Source of the DNA: Pestalotiopsis fici W106-1 | Lineage: Eukaryota; Ascomycota; Sordariomycetes; Amphisphaeriales; Sporocadaceae | Direction of reading: 5' to 3' | Assembly: GCF_000516985.1 (NCBI RefSeq) | Contig: NW_006917098.1 | Location: 1,302,001-1,366,000 of the forward strand | Length of the DNA: 64,000 nt | In this document: positions 23,581 to 37,215 of the stretch, piece after piece | Layout of the letters: each line of letters starts with the position of its first letter | How positions within the stretch are numbered: the stretch's first letter is position 1 | Position numbers and translations under genes: made by a program | Notes under the pieces: model-generated | The model's database searches: none | Seen by the model: the letters and a program-made list of their open reading frames with translations, nothing else | What the model was told of the DNA's origin: nothing

Positions 23581-26500
23581 GGCCAAAAGGGCCAAGATCC
23601 AAAAGATGCTCCCGGACTTTGAACTCCAGGGTCTTTCCACATGGTCTTTGCGACGCTCTGCTGATCATCGCCTCTTCGCTCTTGGGCGATATCGGTCCAA
23701 TAACAGCACGGTCGTCATATGCAAGTCTGGTGGGAATTGGTACCATAGGGCTGTGTCTGGAGAAGCAAAGTACCCGGTACGTACAGATACTCCCCAGGGT
23801 GGAAGTGGCCTTCCGTCCGGTCCGAATTCGACCACAACCGAGAACCGAATGGGGTCCCCTTTGACGATGCAGGAAGGACTATGCAGAACTTGGTAAGAAG
23901 ACAGAGAGGCATCTGAGAAAGTGCTGTGATGTGTCACATCACATGACCCTTCAAGTTGCTGACTTGGCAGTAGTTTGCACTCTTTTCAAAGTCACGATGA
24001 GAGACTGAAAAATGAGTCAGCTTGATAGCGTGGCGGCACGGAGCACATGAGGAGGGAGTGGGAAAAAATAATAAGGGGACTGTATACACTATAGTTGGTA
24101 AACAACCCCAGGACCCCAGCTATGGATGGTTATGGGGGTGCCCACATCCCGCAGCACGTCGTCTACACCTGCCTACCTACCACCTACATACCTAGAGCTT
24201 ACGGTCACGCTGGGACGCGCATTGAGCAGCGCTGAAGCATTAAACAGATTGTCTGTCTGATTGCCGTCCGGGCGGGGGGGCCAGCCAGGACTTTCAGACG
24301 AAAAGCCTCTACCTAGGTAGGTATCACCCAGCCCAGTAGGTATGGGGCTAGGGTAGGTCAGACGAAAGGTCAAGAATGCAGCTGTGTGCGATGCTGTTCT
24401 TGGTGAAGATTGGCCAGTCTCACTTGTCTGTTACGTCGTGCTGTCGCGTAGTGGGAGGCAGTGGTGTCCTGTACAACGTCCCGAAAGGGTCGCTTGCAGA
24501 TTGGCCCCCTTCTGCACCAAATGAAAGATCGATCAAAACTTCCTGATGCAGCGGGCTCATCTCAGAATGCATGTCCACAGCCGTTAGAGAAGCATCGCCT
24601 CCAAAAGCTCGCCAAAGAATGACACCGGGGCCCCTTTTTTTGCCCTCTTTCCCCCTCCAGGTGGCTGGGGTGGTTCTTCTGCGTGTGTTTCCGAACGTGC
24701 TTTGTCTAGTGGCTGTCGCCTTGCACCCCCAGATAATACAGTGTGCCCTGACCTCCCTTTGCCGTAAGCGACTGACGAGAGATGATGATGAGGAAGAAGA
24801 AGAAGGGCGATCCATCCATCCTATCGAAGCGGGCCTTTCCGTCAGCATGGTTTCTTTCCTAACAGAGAAGAGCGCCCCAAAGTCTCGGGAGTGATACATA
24901 CACCTCGTCGACACACGCTTACCACGTGGCGGAGAGGGGCAACGGGAGATGTGATGGATCATAGGTCGCATCCATCCTTGTGCACACTTGCTTTGGCTGG
25001 CTGGGGTTTCATGTATCCGCACGCAAAAAATCAATGCAACCGTTCCTTATTCGAGACCAAGTCGCCATTGCACAGCAGAACACACCAATGTGCTGTCAAA
25101 CTCTAATAAATCATGTTAGTAAGCCGGTACCGACGGTCATCATGCAGTCTGGAGATCATGCGGCGGAGATGGTGGTCGCGGCAACGTGATGCCGAATTGC
25201 ATCGACCTGGTGTTCTGGGGGACTGTCTTGCCCTTGTCGGCTAGTATAGGCGGTTTATGCAAAGCTTGCTCAGCGCGTACTCACAAGAGGTGTTATTGCC
25301 GGTGTTGTGGAGTGCAAGCAACCAAACATTCCTCTCCAGCGGGCGTGTGGTGTGGTGTAGTGTAATGAGGTGAGGTGAGTGAGTGCATGGAGTATAGAGG
25401 AAGGTGGTGCAAAGCCCGCCACCATCATTCATGCCAAAAATCTGATCCTCAACCCCCGGCCCCGAGCAAATGCCAGATATACCCAGCAAAACTAGACCAT
25501 GGATTCCAAGCCAAACACACCCACCCAAGTGGGAATTGAGAGTTGCGGGAGGAGCTTCCGCCACAAGCCTCACTTTGCGTCAAACCATAGGTTCTGTCTG
25601 GAATAGCTTCCGGTACGGGGATTTCGTTGAGGCGGCACGTTGTAAGCACTCATGCTTGCTATACATACATGTATTGCGGGCAGGTGCTAAGAATATCGTA
25701 TTAGTGCAGTGCAGTGCTAGGTGTTCCTAGGTAAGATGGATCCTACATTACGGAACGCACAGGTCTGAAAGACGACAATGTAGTATTGGGGACGACAGGC
25801 TAGAGCTTACCGCCGACCGCCTTGCAAAAGTGCTGGGGGCGTTTCAACCCAGCCAGACTGTAGTTGTGTAACAAGAACAACTTGTGGTTGCCTTGAATGC
25901 TGTATATTGTCATTCCCGGGTCCACTCCTTCTCTACTGCTTGGCTGCTTGCCAGGCCACGGGCCAAGGAACGAGCGGAATAGTACTGCTTGCTCCTATTT
26001 GCTAGGCCGGGCCGGGGGACAAAGCGCGCCCAGCAAAGCAAGTTGAGGGGAGTGGGAAAGGGATAAAAAAAAGAGAGAGGCCCCTCCCTCCCCGATGGAT
26101 CCGACAAGTTGGTAGAGAGCCCGGTAATCGTTCTATTCCTGTGGAGATGTTTGCTGGGGTGCGGCTTCGAGCATCAGCACTGGAAGGATTCTAGAAATTC
26201 CAACCTGTGCTGGGTGGCTTGGGGGTGAGTGTAAGGGCGAGGATGGCGGACGGTGCGCCCAGCCATTGTTTCGAGGGCAAGTATCCTGCGCTTGCATGCT
26301 TGTACTCCGTCTCGATTGCTATAATCCACACGGTCCAATTCAATGGTCCGTTTGGACTTGCTCCCACCTTCTTCCTCGTGCTGCTGCTCTTTCCAGGCTG
26401 GGGCAGCTGTTGTAAGGAAAGGAGCTTTTGTCCTTTACAGTAGTGGTAATTTCGGGGCGGCGGAAGGTCAATTGTCTCGACCAGAGTGGCCCCAACGGCC

Positions 26501-28550
26501 AGAACACAAAGGCCCTTCCGGAAGATTCACCCCAGAGTTCAACTTGGCCCGGCTGGCGCGGGGGGGCCAAACATGCTCAAATAGAGTTCGAGTGCTTTAA
26601 AAGGAAACAGCTTCTTCAGATAAGGTTTCTTCAATGACATCGCAGACAACGTTCCCCACGACGTCCGCCAACGCTTCTCAACGGTCGCTCAGGATATTAT
26701 ACTCTCCTGGCCGCCGATCGTATACTCTAGGCGGATGATGGTTAGAATGGGGGGCCTGTCTGAACCGGAATGGCGCCCTCAAGTGGTTGCTTTCCACCCT
26801 AGAACATGCAGGTAAGTAGTACATAGCAGTAGGTAGATAGAGGCACCTATAGCCGACACCCCTGGGATCGTCTGGCGCGAGTCTGATCATTGCGGAGAAT
26901 TTGTTGCCTTTCAGTTCACACGTGGATGTCTGGCAAACAACCCCCTCTAGAGACTGCAGATGGAAACCCTAACGGCGGACTTTACTCTACATAGCAATAG
27001 CAGCCTAGCAAGCTCATGCGTCTAGGTTATTGCTTCGTAGGTTTGGAAGAAAATGGCCCCATCCTCCCGCCCATCGTCTCGTGCAAATGGGATCCGGTGC
27101 CTCGAAAGCTGCAGTCCAGTTGGGGGCTTCTCTTTTCATGAGGGGGCCAATCTTGATCGTACTTTGGGGTCGCCCGACTCGCCAGCAACCCATCTAACCT
27201 ATTCTTGATCCTTTCCCCAAAATGCTCAAATCCGAGCAACCAGACAAAGAGAAGGAGAGAGAGGCTTTGCTGAAAGACGAGCATACGTAGTCGGTACGTG
27301 TCATGGCAATTGATGAAACGTAGCCTCCCCCACAAGACGGCGCCCTCCCAAGGCTCAGAGCGCGGGATTCGGATCGTCTTCCTATTCCCCACAGTGCAAT
27401 CAAGCTGCAAGAGATGATGCGCATATTGTCAAAGCGTCAGATTGATTGCTTCTGCTGGGAAGCCCCTTGAAAGGCTGCCATGGTCGCTTTGTCTTCGAAT
27501 TTAGGTAGTCAAAAGTAGTACACTGTGGTAGTATAGTTCCCCTCAAGTAGTTTCGTCCGTCAAACTACGAAATAAAACACAAGACGAACCGATGGAGCTG
27601 CGGGACATTAAAGTTTTCGTGCTTTGTGTGCTGCTACTATGGTGGGATCGACTCGGCTTTCCCCCATTGAGAAAATGGCACCCAGCATGGACAGCCTCAG
27701 TGCCTCAGTGCCCAGTGCCTCAGCAGTAACTCCCTTGCCTACATACATTATAAGGTACATTTGCCTATAGCACATTATGACATGCAAACTCTTGCAAGGC
27801 GAGCCCCCGGTAGCCGCGTGAGCCAAATGGTTTTAGTGCCTGGAAGCGAACCTGATTTGCTCCATGCTTGAGCTGGGACATGATTTTTTCTTTTCTCTGT
27901 GGAAAGCTTGGCCAATTTTGCCCAGGCAGCAGCTATTTTCAATGCCAAGCAAACAAGCGATGATCGTAGGATTCACCATATTGAGACAGACAGGTATCGT
28001 TGATCCTTAGATGCCGGTACCCGTCAACGCAAAGGCAGCGTGACTGAGTGCCTCAAAGAAGCGAACATGTTCGCCTCTGTGCCGGTGTGAGCATAAGCTA
28101 CTGACGGCGCGCCCTGCTACGGACGACAAAAGAGTCCGCCCAGGCACCGCCCCGAGAAGTTTAGCGAGAACCGTCCAACGGAACTGAGTGACGACATAGG
28201 GCAGGACTGGCAGGTTCCGAGAGGAAGGGACACAGAACGCAGAAGAAATCAAGACCCCATTCGTAATACGACCTCAAAGCTCTCCAAACGGATCTTCTAG
28301 AAACGGCAAGTCTCAAGTGCCTGAGTGGAGTCCAGGGCAAAGCACGGGTGTAGTGCTTTGTACACTATGCGTGGTTGGTGGGCTTCTGTCAAATTTCGGA
28401 ACCACAGCAGACATCGTGTTCAAGCGCGCCTGTTACAAACACGAACAAATAGTTTGGGATCTTGCCGCGCTCTGCGCCATCGTATTCATACAGGCTGATA
28501 ATGCATATTGGTGCAAGGGGCGAGACGATCGACCCAAACGTGGTAGCTAG

Positions 28551-28575
28551 GTCGTGGGTTGTCGTGGGTTGTCGC
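28551..28575 (+). repeat. 10-bp direct repeat GTCGTGGGTT x2.5
   Basis: Two exact copies followed by GTCG. A short minisatellite-like element in non-coding DNA. Confidence 0.65.
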
Positions 28576-31500
28576 GTCAAGAACAACAAGAATGGGCCAA
28601 TCTCAGATTCTGCACCGAATACTACGACCACATCCATCACACATATGAATCTCCAAACGGTGACTAAACAATTTCTTGCCACCCCCTAAATAGTAGCAAT
28701 GCAGGGGGTGCACCATGGTAGATAGAGCAGCTCGGATGTGTTTGTAATTGCGATTACCTTGCATGGCGGTTGATGCCCGGCTGGTTGCACGGCCATTGTT
28801 CAGGGCGAGCTGAAGGTATTTGGTTGTCATGAGAAAGCACGCAACTGACACCGGGAACTGGAGTCCTAAGATCTGTCCTTGCTTGAAATTTTCCCTTGAT
28901 CGCTTGCAGTAGCGGCTGCAACCTTGAGAGAGAATGCCGCATGCAATACCGGACGCTCCCGTGACCGATCAGTCTGAATGCTTCTAGTCGAAAAGAGAGT
29001 ACATGTCAGTATCGTGACATAAGCATATCGTGCTTGAATGTGGCACGACCCTGGGGGCTTCTTTAATCAGTCTTGAGCAAAAGTATCAGCGTGAAACCCC
29101 CCCAGGCGTCATGATGCGAGGCATTTTTTTCAAGTTGATTCTACCAGGACAGCTCATGGGAATCCGGGTGCATTAGCGACAAAGACTGGTAGCAACGTAT
29201 ACGTCCTACTACGCTGTATCGTGCCTCATCGCCAATCCAATGGCTGAGCCCGCGCGAGAGCTGATGTTTATGAAATAAAACGCTTACTTCGGCTCTGCAA
29301 GGTTTGTGACGAACAATCCGGTGAGTGTTTCGCTACTACAAGGAAGGGAGAAAAAAAGAAACCACCACGAGCGAGGATGTCCGCATGTGTCCCTTGCCCG
29401 TCGACGGACCTTATTGGGGCCAGCGGTGTACGAGTTACTTGGTACTCATCTTCGGCTGCAGGCGATAAATGCATCATGACGCTGGTTCGTCGGAAGTCCT
29501 CAAATTGCTATTCCCTTGCGCCGGAAGCAAAGGAGGATATCTGTGTATAACATGATCCTTACAAATTATGTACGTTGATAAGATCAATGTTATACATTAT
29601 TGAAACGTTGGAAACTCCCCAATTGGCTGTAATTTGTTTCTGGATCTGCATCCGTATGGCTGTATGCAGCATCGGCTCTTATGCTGGATGATATGCAGAT
29701 TCGCGACCTTTTGAAAAGTGCGTGTGTTGCATATGGCGTCGTACAAGCTACATCGATGTTTGTCGTCCTTACATGAGACCTGGGCGTAGTCAGTAAAGTA
29801 GACGTGTGTCGGAGTTGAGGGGCATCATGCCATTCAATTCTCAGCATTGTCCGGGACCCACGCCGAAGTGCTGTCCTTCCGTCCGGATTGACTTGCTTGA
29901 CTCTCCCCAGACACAAGAGCTCTAAAAGGGGCGCACCGGTAATAACTGGGCTAGGTAGCGAGCACCGTCTTTGCAATTCCGCCAATGCATTCCGCCAGTG
30001 ACTCTCTTGTCGTCATGTCAGCAATCCAATTGATCTAGCTGAAGATCGTTTTGAGAAGAAAATCAAAGAAAAAGCGGGCAATTACGTATAGCAAGTCAAG
30101 GTTGCCTCCTTGCGATCTCGCTAAGCACGCAGAGCCTATTAGCGTTTCAAAACCAACTCCAAGTTTGTCATAATGTAAAGCATCGTCTTTATCCAAATTG
30201 AACGAAAAGCGAGCCGGGGTGCATTAGGCCTCGGTAGCCCCAAAGTAGGCTGAAATGCTTGTGGTTGGTCGTGAACTCTCAAGCCGAAGAGGCGCCCGGC
30301 AAGCTTCCAAAACGGCATTCCGGAGTCGTATGACGATGAGCGGCATCGTGAGAATCGACGCCGGATAGGCTCACTCTGGGGCCGTCTTGAGCTATTTTGC
30401 GACCACCCCTGATCACTTGTATGCTGGTAGAAAAACCCTCTAAAATAATGACGATGGGGGTCGAATGTCCTTGTGACCATGCCGCCCCTGTCTGCATCTC
30501 CCTGGCTTGTTGAGTTCCCTCGCGCCATGGAGGCGCACCGTACCCAATCAGCTTACACGCCATCGCCCAAAGAACGTGCGTCCGTCTCTACAACGAAATT
30601 CCATTGGTAGATGACAATAATATACATTGGGGGAAAACTAGGGCATCGAGCTGGTAGTGGAAGCGCCCATGTGTGGGCGTTGTACTACTCCCGTCGGTGC
30701 CCCGCGAATTGTCCCGGTCCCAAGTGAATGTCATCCGTGGGACTGCAACTTTCCAGGTTAATTCATGCTCCTGGCCCCTGGTGCACCAAGACACCCCACG
30801 AGATACATTCATCAGTGATTGGAATGCGACAAAACCTTGACGGTCAACATCTGGTTTGGAGCCGGCTTGACCGGCATGTGTAATCACTGCCATCATTGAC
30901 GTGTATCCTCATTGGGAGCAATGAATGGCTGGTTGCGGTCTACACCTATTATTGTATTGCACGGTCAATCCATAACGGACCCGATCTCCAGGGCTTTCCA
31001 GCGACAAGCATAGGAATAACAACCAATGAGAAGCGGTAATGCGTTCGTTGTTTGATGAGCAAACCAGGCTCGGACCGGTCATGTGTCGCCTTTTGCAGAA
31101 GCCGGATTGTTGTAGGATCTGGAGGATCCATTCCAATGGTAAGAGGCCGGTGGCCTGTCATCAGGGAGAACGCGCGCAATATTTAGAATGCTGCTTGTCA
31201 ACAAGTTGTGGCACCGCCCGCGCCAAGTCCGGCGGTGAAGATGATTCGACTGGCTTGCTCGCATGCGTCTTGTCTGGTATAGGTCGCCCTGACTGGAAAG
31301 CACCGCTGGCCAATGGCTAAAGAGCTAAGGCAGATGCTTGCAGTGTTGTCTCGTCGCAGAAATATCGATAATGCAACCATTTCTTTGGTATCACCTCAAG
31401 CTGGCGGTACCGTCTACGACATAGTACTATGCATCTGACCACGAGGCTACAGTAGGCGGCGTCAGGGACAGCCTTCTTCGTCACTTTGGTAGTAAGGCCC

Positions 31501-33191
31501 CAAGCTACCTTAATAATAGTAGGGAGATCACTAAAACAACCTTGCTTTTCTGGACTGCGGGGAAGCGACTAAGCCTATAACGTAGATGACTGCGACCGCG
31601 CAAAATGAGAGGCATCGTGGAAGTTGGATCCCGAGACAGGCATTGACAATACGATGCAAACAGTGTAAATGGTGCGATTGTGTACAGATCCGCAGCTTGT
31701 ACAGCCAAGCAAGTCGCTGTAGAAACCTCAAGTCGACCACAGATACGAAGCGTCCCATGTTGTCAGGTGTGCCGATATTACGTCGCCCAACGTCATATCA
31801 AACATAAGCTTTCATAATTGACGGTATTCTGCTCTGCAATGAACTTCATCGCGACCGAGCTCCTTGTTTGGTGTTCATCAATGGCGGAGCTTTCCAAGTT
31901 GCAGTCGTCAATGTGCCTCTACTACTGTGAAATGCGGGTGTGAACCTTGCGACCCCAATCGCGAGGAAAGCCTGCCGTATGGTATTTGTCCAATTTTCCG
32001 ATAAGCGCCAGTGATTGTGGTATGACCACCTTGGACCCCGGTACGTTCCTGTGTTCATTCTCAAGACCTCGACACTCACAGAAGTGAGCTCATGCCAAAA
32101 GAGACATTTTTAATCATCTTGCTATTCCTTCTTGTCTCAGGAAAAGGTTGAATAGATGCGGCGCAATTGGACATGTCACTCTTGATGCTGGCCCAGATCG
32201 ACATTTGGCAGGTAGCAGGATCTTCGCTGGTGTCCACTGGTCGAACCCTTTGTTCAATGATCACACGCCAGACGATGAGGTGTCTCCGTAATGCCGTCAT
32301 TGGTTAGTTGCTCAGCTGTGTTGCTACCCAATCTGCGACTGGAGATCTTGATCTTCGGTTGATGGCAATTGAGGGTTCTTTGCTTTGTTGTGCCATATTC
32401 ACGGGACGCTGGAGCAGCCGTGGTCATCTGATTCCTGTGTGACTGCAGGACTGTCGTGATTGCTCGTGGAAAATGGGCGACGATAAGTGCCATACTTGGT
32501 CACGTAAGCAAAAGGCTGCACTTGTGTGTGGAAGCAATGAATTCGTCCACCAAGTAGCAACTGGCAGTTTGCAATTGGGTTAGGGTTTCACCAGCAAGTA
32601 CCGTAGATCCATGGCGCCATTGTGGGTGTGTATGCGTGTAGGAGCACTAGAGGTATGCTAGTATGCTAGGCAAACGTTGCCAAGTTGCCTTGTGGTATGG
32701 GCTATGTGTACTTTGTAGATGGATTCACATTACTGGCTGGCAACTTGTGACAAGAGTCAACAACTCTAACCATGGATGGGGCTCGCGTTGTGTCGATTGC
32801 CGGTAGTCGATCTCTCTTTCCCGCCTCGAACAGACAGTAAGTATTGTTTCAGAAACGTGGATCATTGTCTTTGTTATCGCATCGTCAAAGTCCGCGCGCG
32901 GAGTGTGTCGAGAGGGATTGCCATGGCTAAAAACCAATGAGGATCAGCTCAAATGCATACCATTGGTACGGAATACTAGAAGCATCGAGTCACTCACTCA
33001 CCAAACCCATCAGTCCGGGGCTGCTGCAGGCCATGCTTGCGCGCTGAGCACTTCAGACCCGGTTATCGGGACGTGCCAACTTTTGCACTCGATCAGCCGG
33101 CGCCAATTTCTCGTGGACAGCTGTTGGCGACTCATGCTACCCAGAAGCCCCTGAAGACAGCGAGCTTGATCGTGGTAGGCTCAATACAATG

Positions 33192-33213
33192 CCCCCCCCC
33201 CCCCCCCCCCCCC
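33192..33213 (+). repeat. homopolymer C22
   Basis: Twenty-two consecutive C followed by a C-rich CTCCTCCC stretch. Its true length is uncertain because such tracts are prone to slippage in cells and in sequencing. Confidence 0.75.
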
Positions 33214-34970
33214 TCCTCCCATCCAATCCCTTATCCCGCGGTACATTATCTTTGGGTGATGGTCAGGTCCATCAGGGGTTAACCAACGGCCAAGCGCAGA
33301 TCAGGGTTTGACCGGGCGATGATGTAGTGCCCCACCATATTTTTCTTCTTCTTTTGCTTCTCTGAGTCCCGCGTCTTGCCCTGAACTCCCCTGCCTGAAT
33401 GCAGATGGCTGCGGCCGAAAAATGGACTGCACAAAGAGGCCGGTTTGGTTACAATGCGACAATTACAGACAGGCAAATGTAGGTCGATATATTCTGTGGA
33501 CGGATGTGTAGCCTGGTGAGGGTGCATTTCTTGCGAGATTTGAGTGTGTACAAGGCATGCAGCCCACCAAGCAAGCACTTTTTGACGCCCGACTGGATCT
33601 TCTAAGCTAAGGTACAACACGTCGCTACTTCCTCAACGCTGCCTCACTACGACGCAACGAGGGGGCGAATCAACCCAATCGCAGTAAGAGCAAACTCCAG
33701 GTCAGATTAGATCAGGCCAGGTCAGGTGTCTTTCCATGCAATAGTATTGCTCGTGCTTGGAACGTGCCACTGGTTTTAGTCTCGTCTCCTGAGAAGATCC
33801 AAATAGTTTGTGATAATTATATTGGACACTGGACAATAAATGTGAGCAGGAGTAGCTCGTTGCACTCATCTCTTGCTTATGGGCGCCGCCGCCTATATCA
33901 TCAGATGATGAACAGGTGTTGCGATGCCTCTATCCGTGCCAAGATTTGGTCCTACCAGCAAGGAGAAATACTAGGTAGCCAGGATAGGACGGACGCGCGT
34001 GAGGCAACTTGTGAACCAGATTGATAGGCTACATCAACACAACGCCTTTTCCCTGAGCCTCTGTTCCGTCAGCCAGAAACTCATCAGAGCCGCAAGCCGA
34101 GTGGGCAGCCAGGGCATTGAGATGATAGAATAGCTCCCTGGTCGCTATCTTACAGGCACTGCTTCATTAGCTGTCTGTGAACGCGTGAGAATGAAGTCAT
34201 TGCATACATTCATTACATTAGACAATGCTACCTATGTTTATTAGACCAGGAACGGGTCGCGCTTGGAAGTCCGGCTCTTCTTACTGCTATTGGAAAAATT
34301 TGCCCCTCTAAGAAATGGCTCAGAGTGCCTTGTAGACCGGACGGTTTGACACTCACTCGGGGTTTGCATGTCGGATTTGAGTTTAGACATTTTCTCGTCC
34401 TTTGGAGGCTTTCTGGCGATGCAGCCATTACATATAAGTGCAACATTATACTATGTATGGAGGGAGACTGTGAGGCGATCTGTACCTAGGTAAGGTAGGA
34501 TCGAGTACCTACCTGCCGACTCTTTCTTAGGTGACTATGCTCATCATTATCCCTCGTACGAGCAGCCGTCTTCCCGAACGAATTGCCCCTTTTACGTGAT
34601 GCCGCTCTTTTCTAATTTGTCTGTGATCTTCCTGATATTCCACATAACAGGCCACTCTCTCTCATACACGCTGTTGGTGTTGGACATTGATCTCTTGGAG
34701 TACCTAAACAGCCGGTTCCCCACCATCTCGAGGAAGTCCAGTGAAAGGAAAACAGGTTCTAGTGGCATACTAGCACAACGGCCTCAACCTGTCCGCAGCA
34801 TTGGTTAGATTGGGGCTGTCATTCTTCTGCTGCAAACCCAAATCTCCATACTTTAGTGTCGACCTTGTTGTTAGTAGTATGCACTGGACTACCTAATGTA
34901 GACAAAGACACACGGGAGGTTCATGTAGAAATGCCCCCTTTTCTTCCGTACATGCATACTACCTCTTACC

Positions 34971-34989
34971 TTTTTTTTTTTTTTTTTTT
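34971..34989 (+). repeat. homopolymer T19
   Basis: Nineteen consecutive T in intergenic DNA; no associated element recognised. Confidence 0.75.
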
Positions 34990-37100
34990 GGTATTGGCAC
35001 TGGTCATGATGGTGAGGCACAAGAGCTTCGAGGATGGTGCTGGTGTGGTAATGGATTGAGGGGAAACTTCTGGTAGACCCAAAGTCCCCAAACAGCCTTC
35101 TCTCATTCCGTCTCAGACAGCCACGAAGGAAGCGTGGAAGTCCTTGGACTGGGTGAGACTTCCCCACAAGACGACGACGACGACAATGACAGTCATAATG
35201 GTCTTGCTAAATGTTGCTCTGTTCCTAGCCTCAAAGATTAGGTGTGTGTATGTGTGCTAGAAACAGTACGTACCTCGATCGCCTGTGCCAATGGCCAGCG
35301 CAAGCGCTATGTTTGTACACCACATCTTTGCCCCATACCCCTTGCTGATCCTCGAAATCCCTGGTTGCACCAATATCGTTGGCAGAGGGTACCACAGTAC
35401 GCATGACAAGTACCTATCCTCGTCGCTCACACGGCCGCTTTCGCTCACTGTCTGCTGAATTGCTAAAAATTGTACGGGATAGATGTATGTGGGTGTTTTG
35501 CGCCATGCTCTGTTGTGCTGTGCTGGCTCTGTGCCGGGCGACGGATTGATTGCTCCCTTGGACTGGACGTCCTTGCTACACGACAGTTATGGCTCAGTCC
35601 CAGGATAGTCCCTGCTGCTAGATTCTTGGGCTCGCAGAATGGAAGCAGATTTTACCTTCTACCCTGAGAGTGTAGTTTGACACGCCATTCCTGGTGTGCC
35701 CAGTACTTCTCCGAAAGGAGTCATCGATCGACCGGCACCGGCACCGCTGCGCTGCGTAGCGCATCGCATTCATTCTTCTTCCCCAGTGCCTTGCTTTGCA
35801 ATTCAATGTTGATTGCCTGTACCTTTGTTTCTGTTTTAATCTTTATTTTCTACTAGTATATGATTATCAGTTCAGGTTATCTTTTGATTGAAACATCAAC
35901 ATATTCTAGGTCCTCAGTTTCTGTTTTCCTTGACCGTACATAGTTCACTGGGTCTGACTCCTCCCACGAAGCTACCTACGTACATGAACGCAGCCCGCAT
36001 GTACGAGCGAGCGTAGTGCCGCTAGAGAAAATGTTGCCCTACGTGGACTAGTTTGACTTGTCCACAACCTTGGAAAAAACCATGCCATTAGAACAGAGCG
36101 CCCTGCAGCAGGGCAGCAGCGCACCACAACAGACTTGAGCGCTGCGATCACTACTGGATTCCGCAATGCCCAGTTCTTTCCCCTTCATCACTAGCAAGCT
36201 GCCATGTCATTCATTCCTAAAGCACCCAAATGCCAGGTTCTCTGTCTCGTGACATGCCACGTTTGTTTGTGATTTTCGCCCATGTGCCTTTGTAGGATGA
36301 GTACCATGGCTTTTCCTGTGCTTGAGAATGTACTTGAACCCATGACAAACAAAGAAGAGAAAGAGAAAGAGAAAGGAAAAAAGGTACATTTGAACATGAA
36401 TAGTCTACTACGTGTATCTGATAAACCTTCCCTCGCCAACTTTGAGAGCGTACCTGCCTACTGTGTGTAAAGAAAGGTACATCAAGTTTATTAGTGTAGT
36501 TGTCTTGTGCGTAGTTAGGTACCTTGACCTGCCGTCAGTCAAACGCCCGAACCTAGAAACTCCACCTAAGCACATCCCTCGCGCCTGTCATTTAGCTAGG
36601 CGTGATTTGTTTAAATCAAAGCAGACGAGCTACGTACCGTTCTCTGCAAGCTGCTTCCCTGTCGGCCATGCCACTGCATCCCTTCCCATCTGCCCCATCT
36701 CTGATAATTTCCCGACCCCGTCTTGCCCGTCGAAGTCTTCTGCCACCACAAGTAGATTTCAACATTTCAGACGCCGCCGCCATTCTCTGGACAAACTCCC
36801 ACTCACCACAACCACGTCGCTTGAACCCATAAACGACGCGAAAATCACACAGATCCTTCTGATCGTCTCAACTACGTCTACTCGACTGCCGCAACCCGCA
36901 TCATTCGCCTGCAATTGACCGCGGCGCAAATCTCATCTATCCCACCAACGGGCCGCCAAAGACCACGACGACCACACACCGAACCAAGTCTCTGGCTGCG
37001 TAGAGTCACATTTTACGATAGGATACCCAGTGCACCACAACTGAGCTGTACCAACACCACCTCGACAGTCAAAAGAAGAAGGAAAAAGAGAAGCCGAAGA

Positions 37101-37215
37101 ATTTTTTTTCTTCTTTTTCTATATTCCTCTTCTTCGTCTTTCCTTTTTCTTCTATTCTATTTTCGATCCTTCGACTCTCTTGTCCTCAACTATTTCCCTT
37201 GTACTTCTCCTTGAT
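37101..37215 (+). promoter_or_regulatory. pyrimidine-rich tract upstream of the phospholipase C gene
   Basis: About 115 bp is dominated by CT-rich runs (TTCTTCTTTTTC-type) roughly 1 kb before the PLC start codon. CT-rich blocks commonly sit just upstream of transcription starts in filamentous fungi, so the PLC transcript may begin near here with a leader of several hundred bases. That leader may be spliced: CCCCACAG just before the start codon would serve as an acceptor. Confidence 0.35.

Noticed and set aside
23304..23864. 186-codon frame over the G-rich repeat
   Set aside because: Its length comes partly from the stop-poor repeat region; other frames are equally open, and the translation has no domain features.
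24420..25034. 204-codon minus-strand frame in the gene desert
   Set aside because: Composition is Arg/Ser-rich and random-looking, with a poly-Ser stretch from a simple repeat and no recognisable motif.
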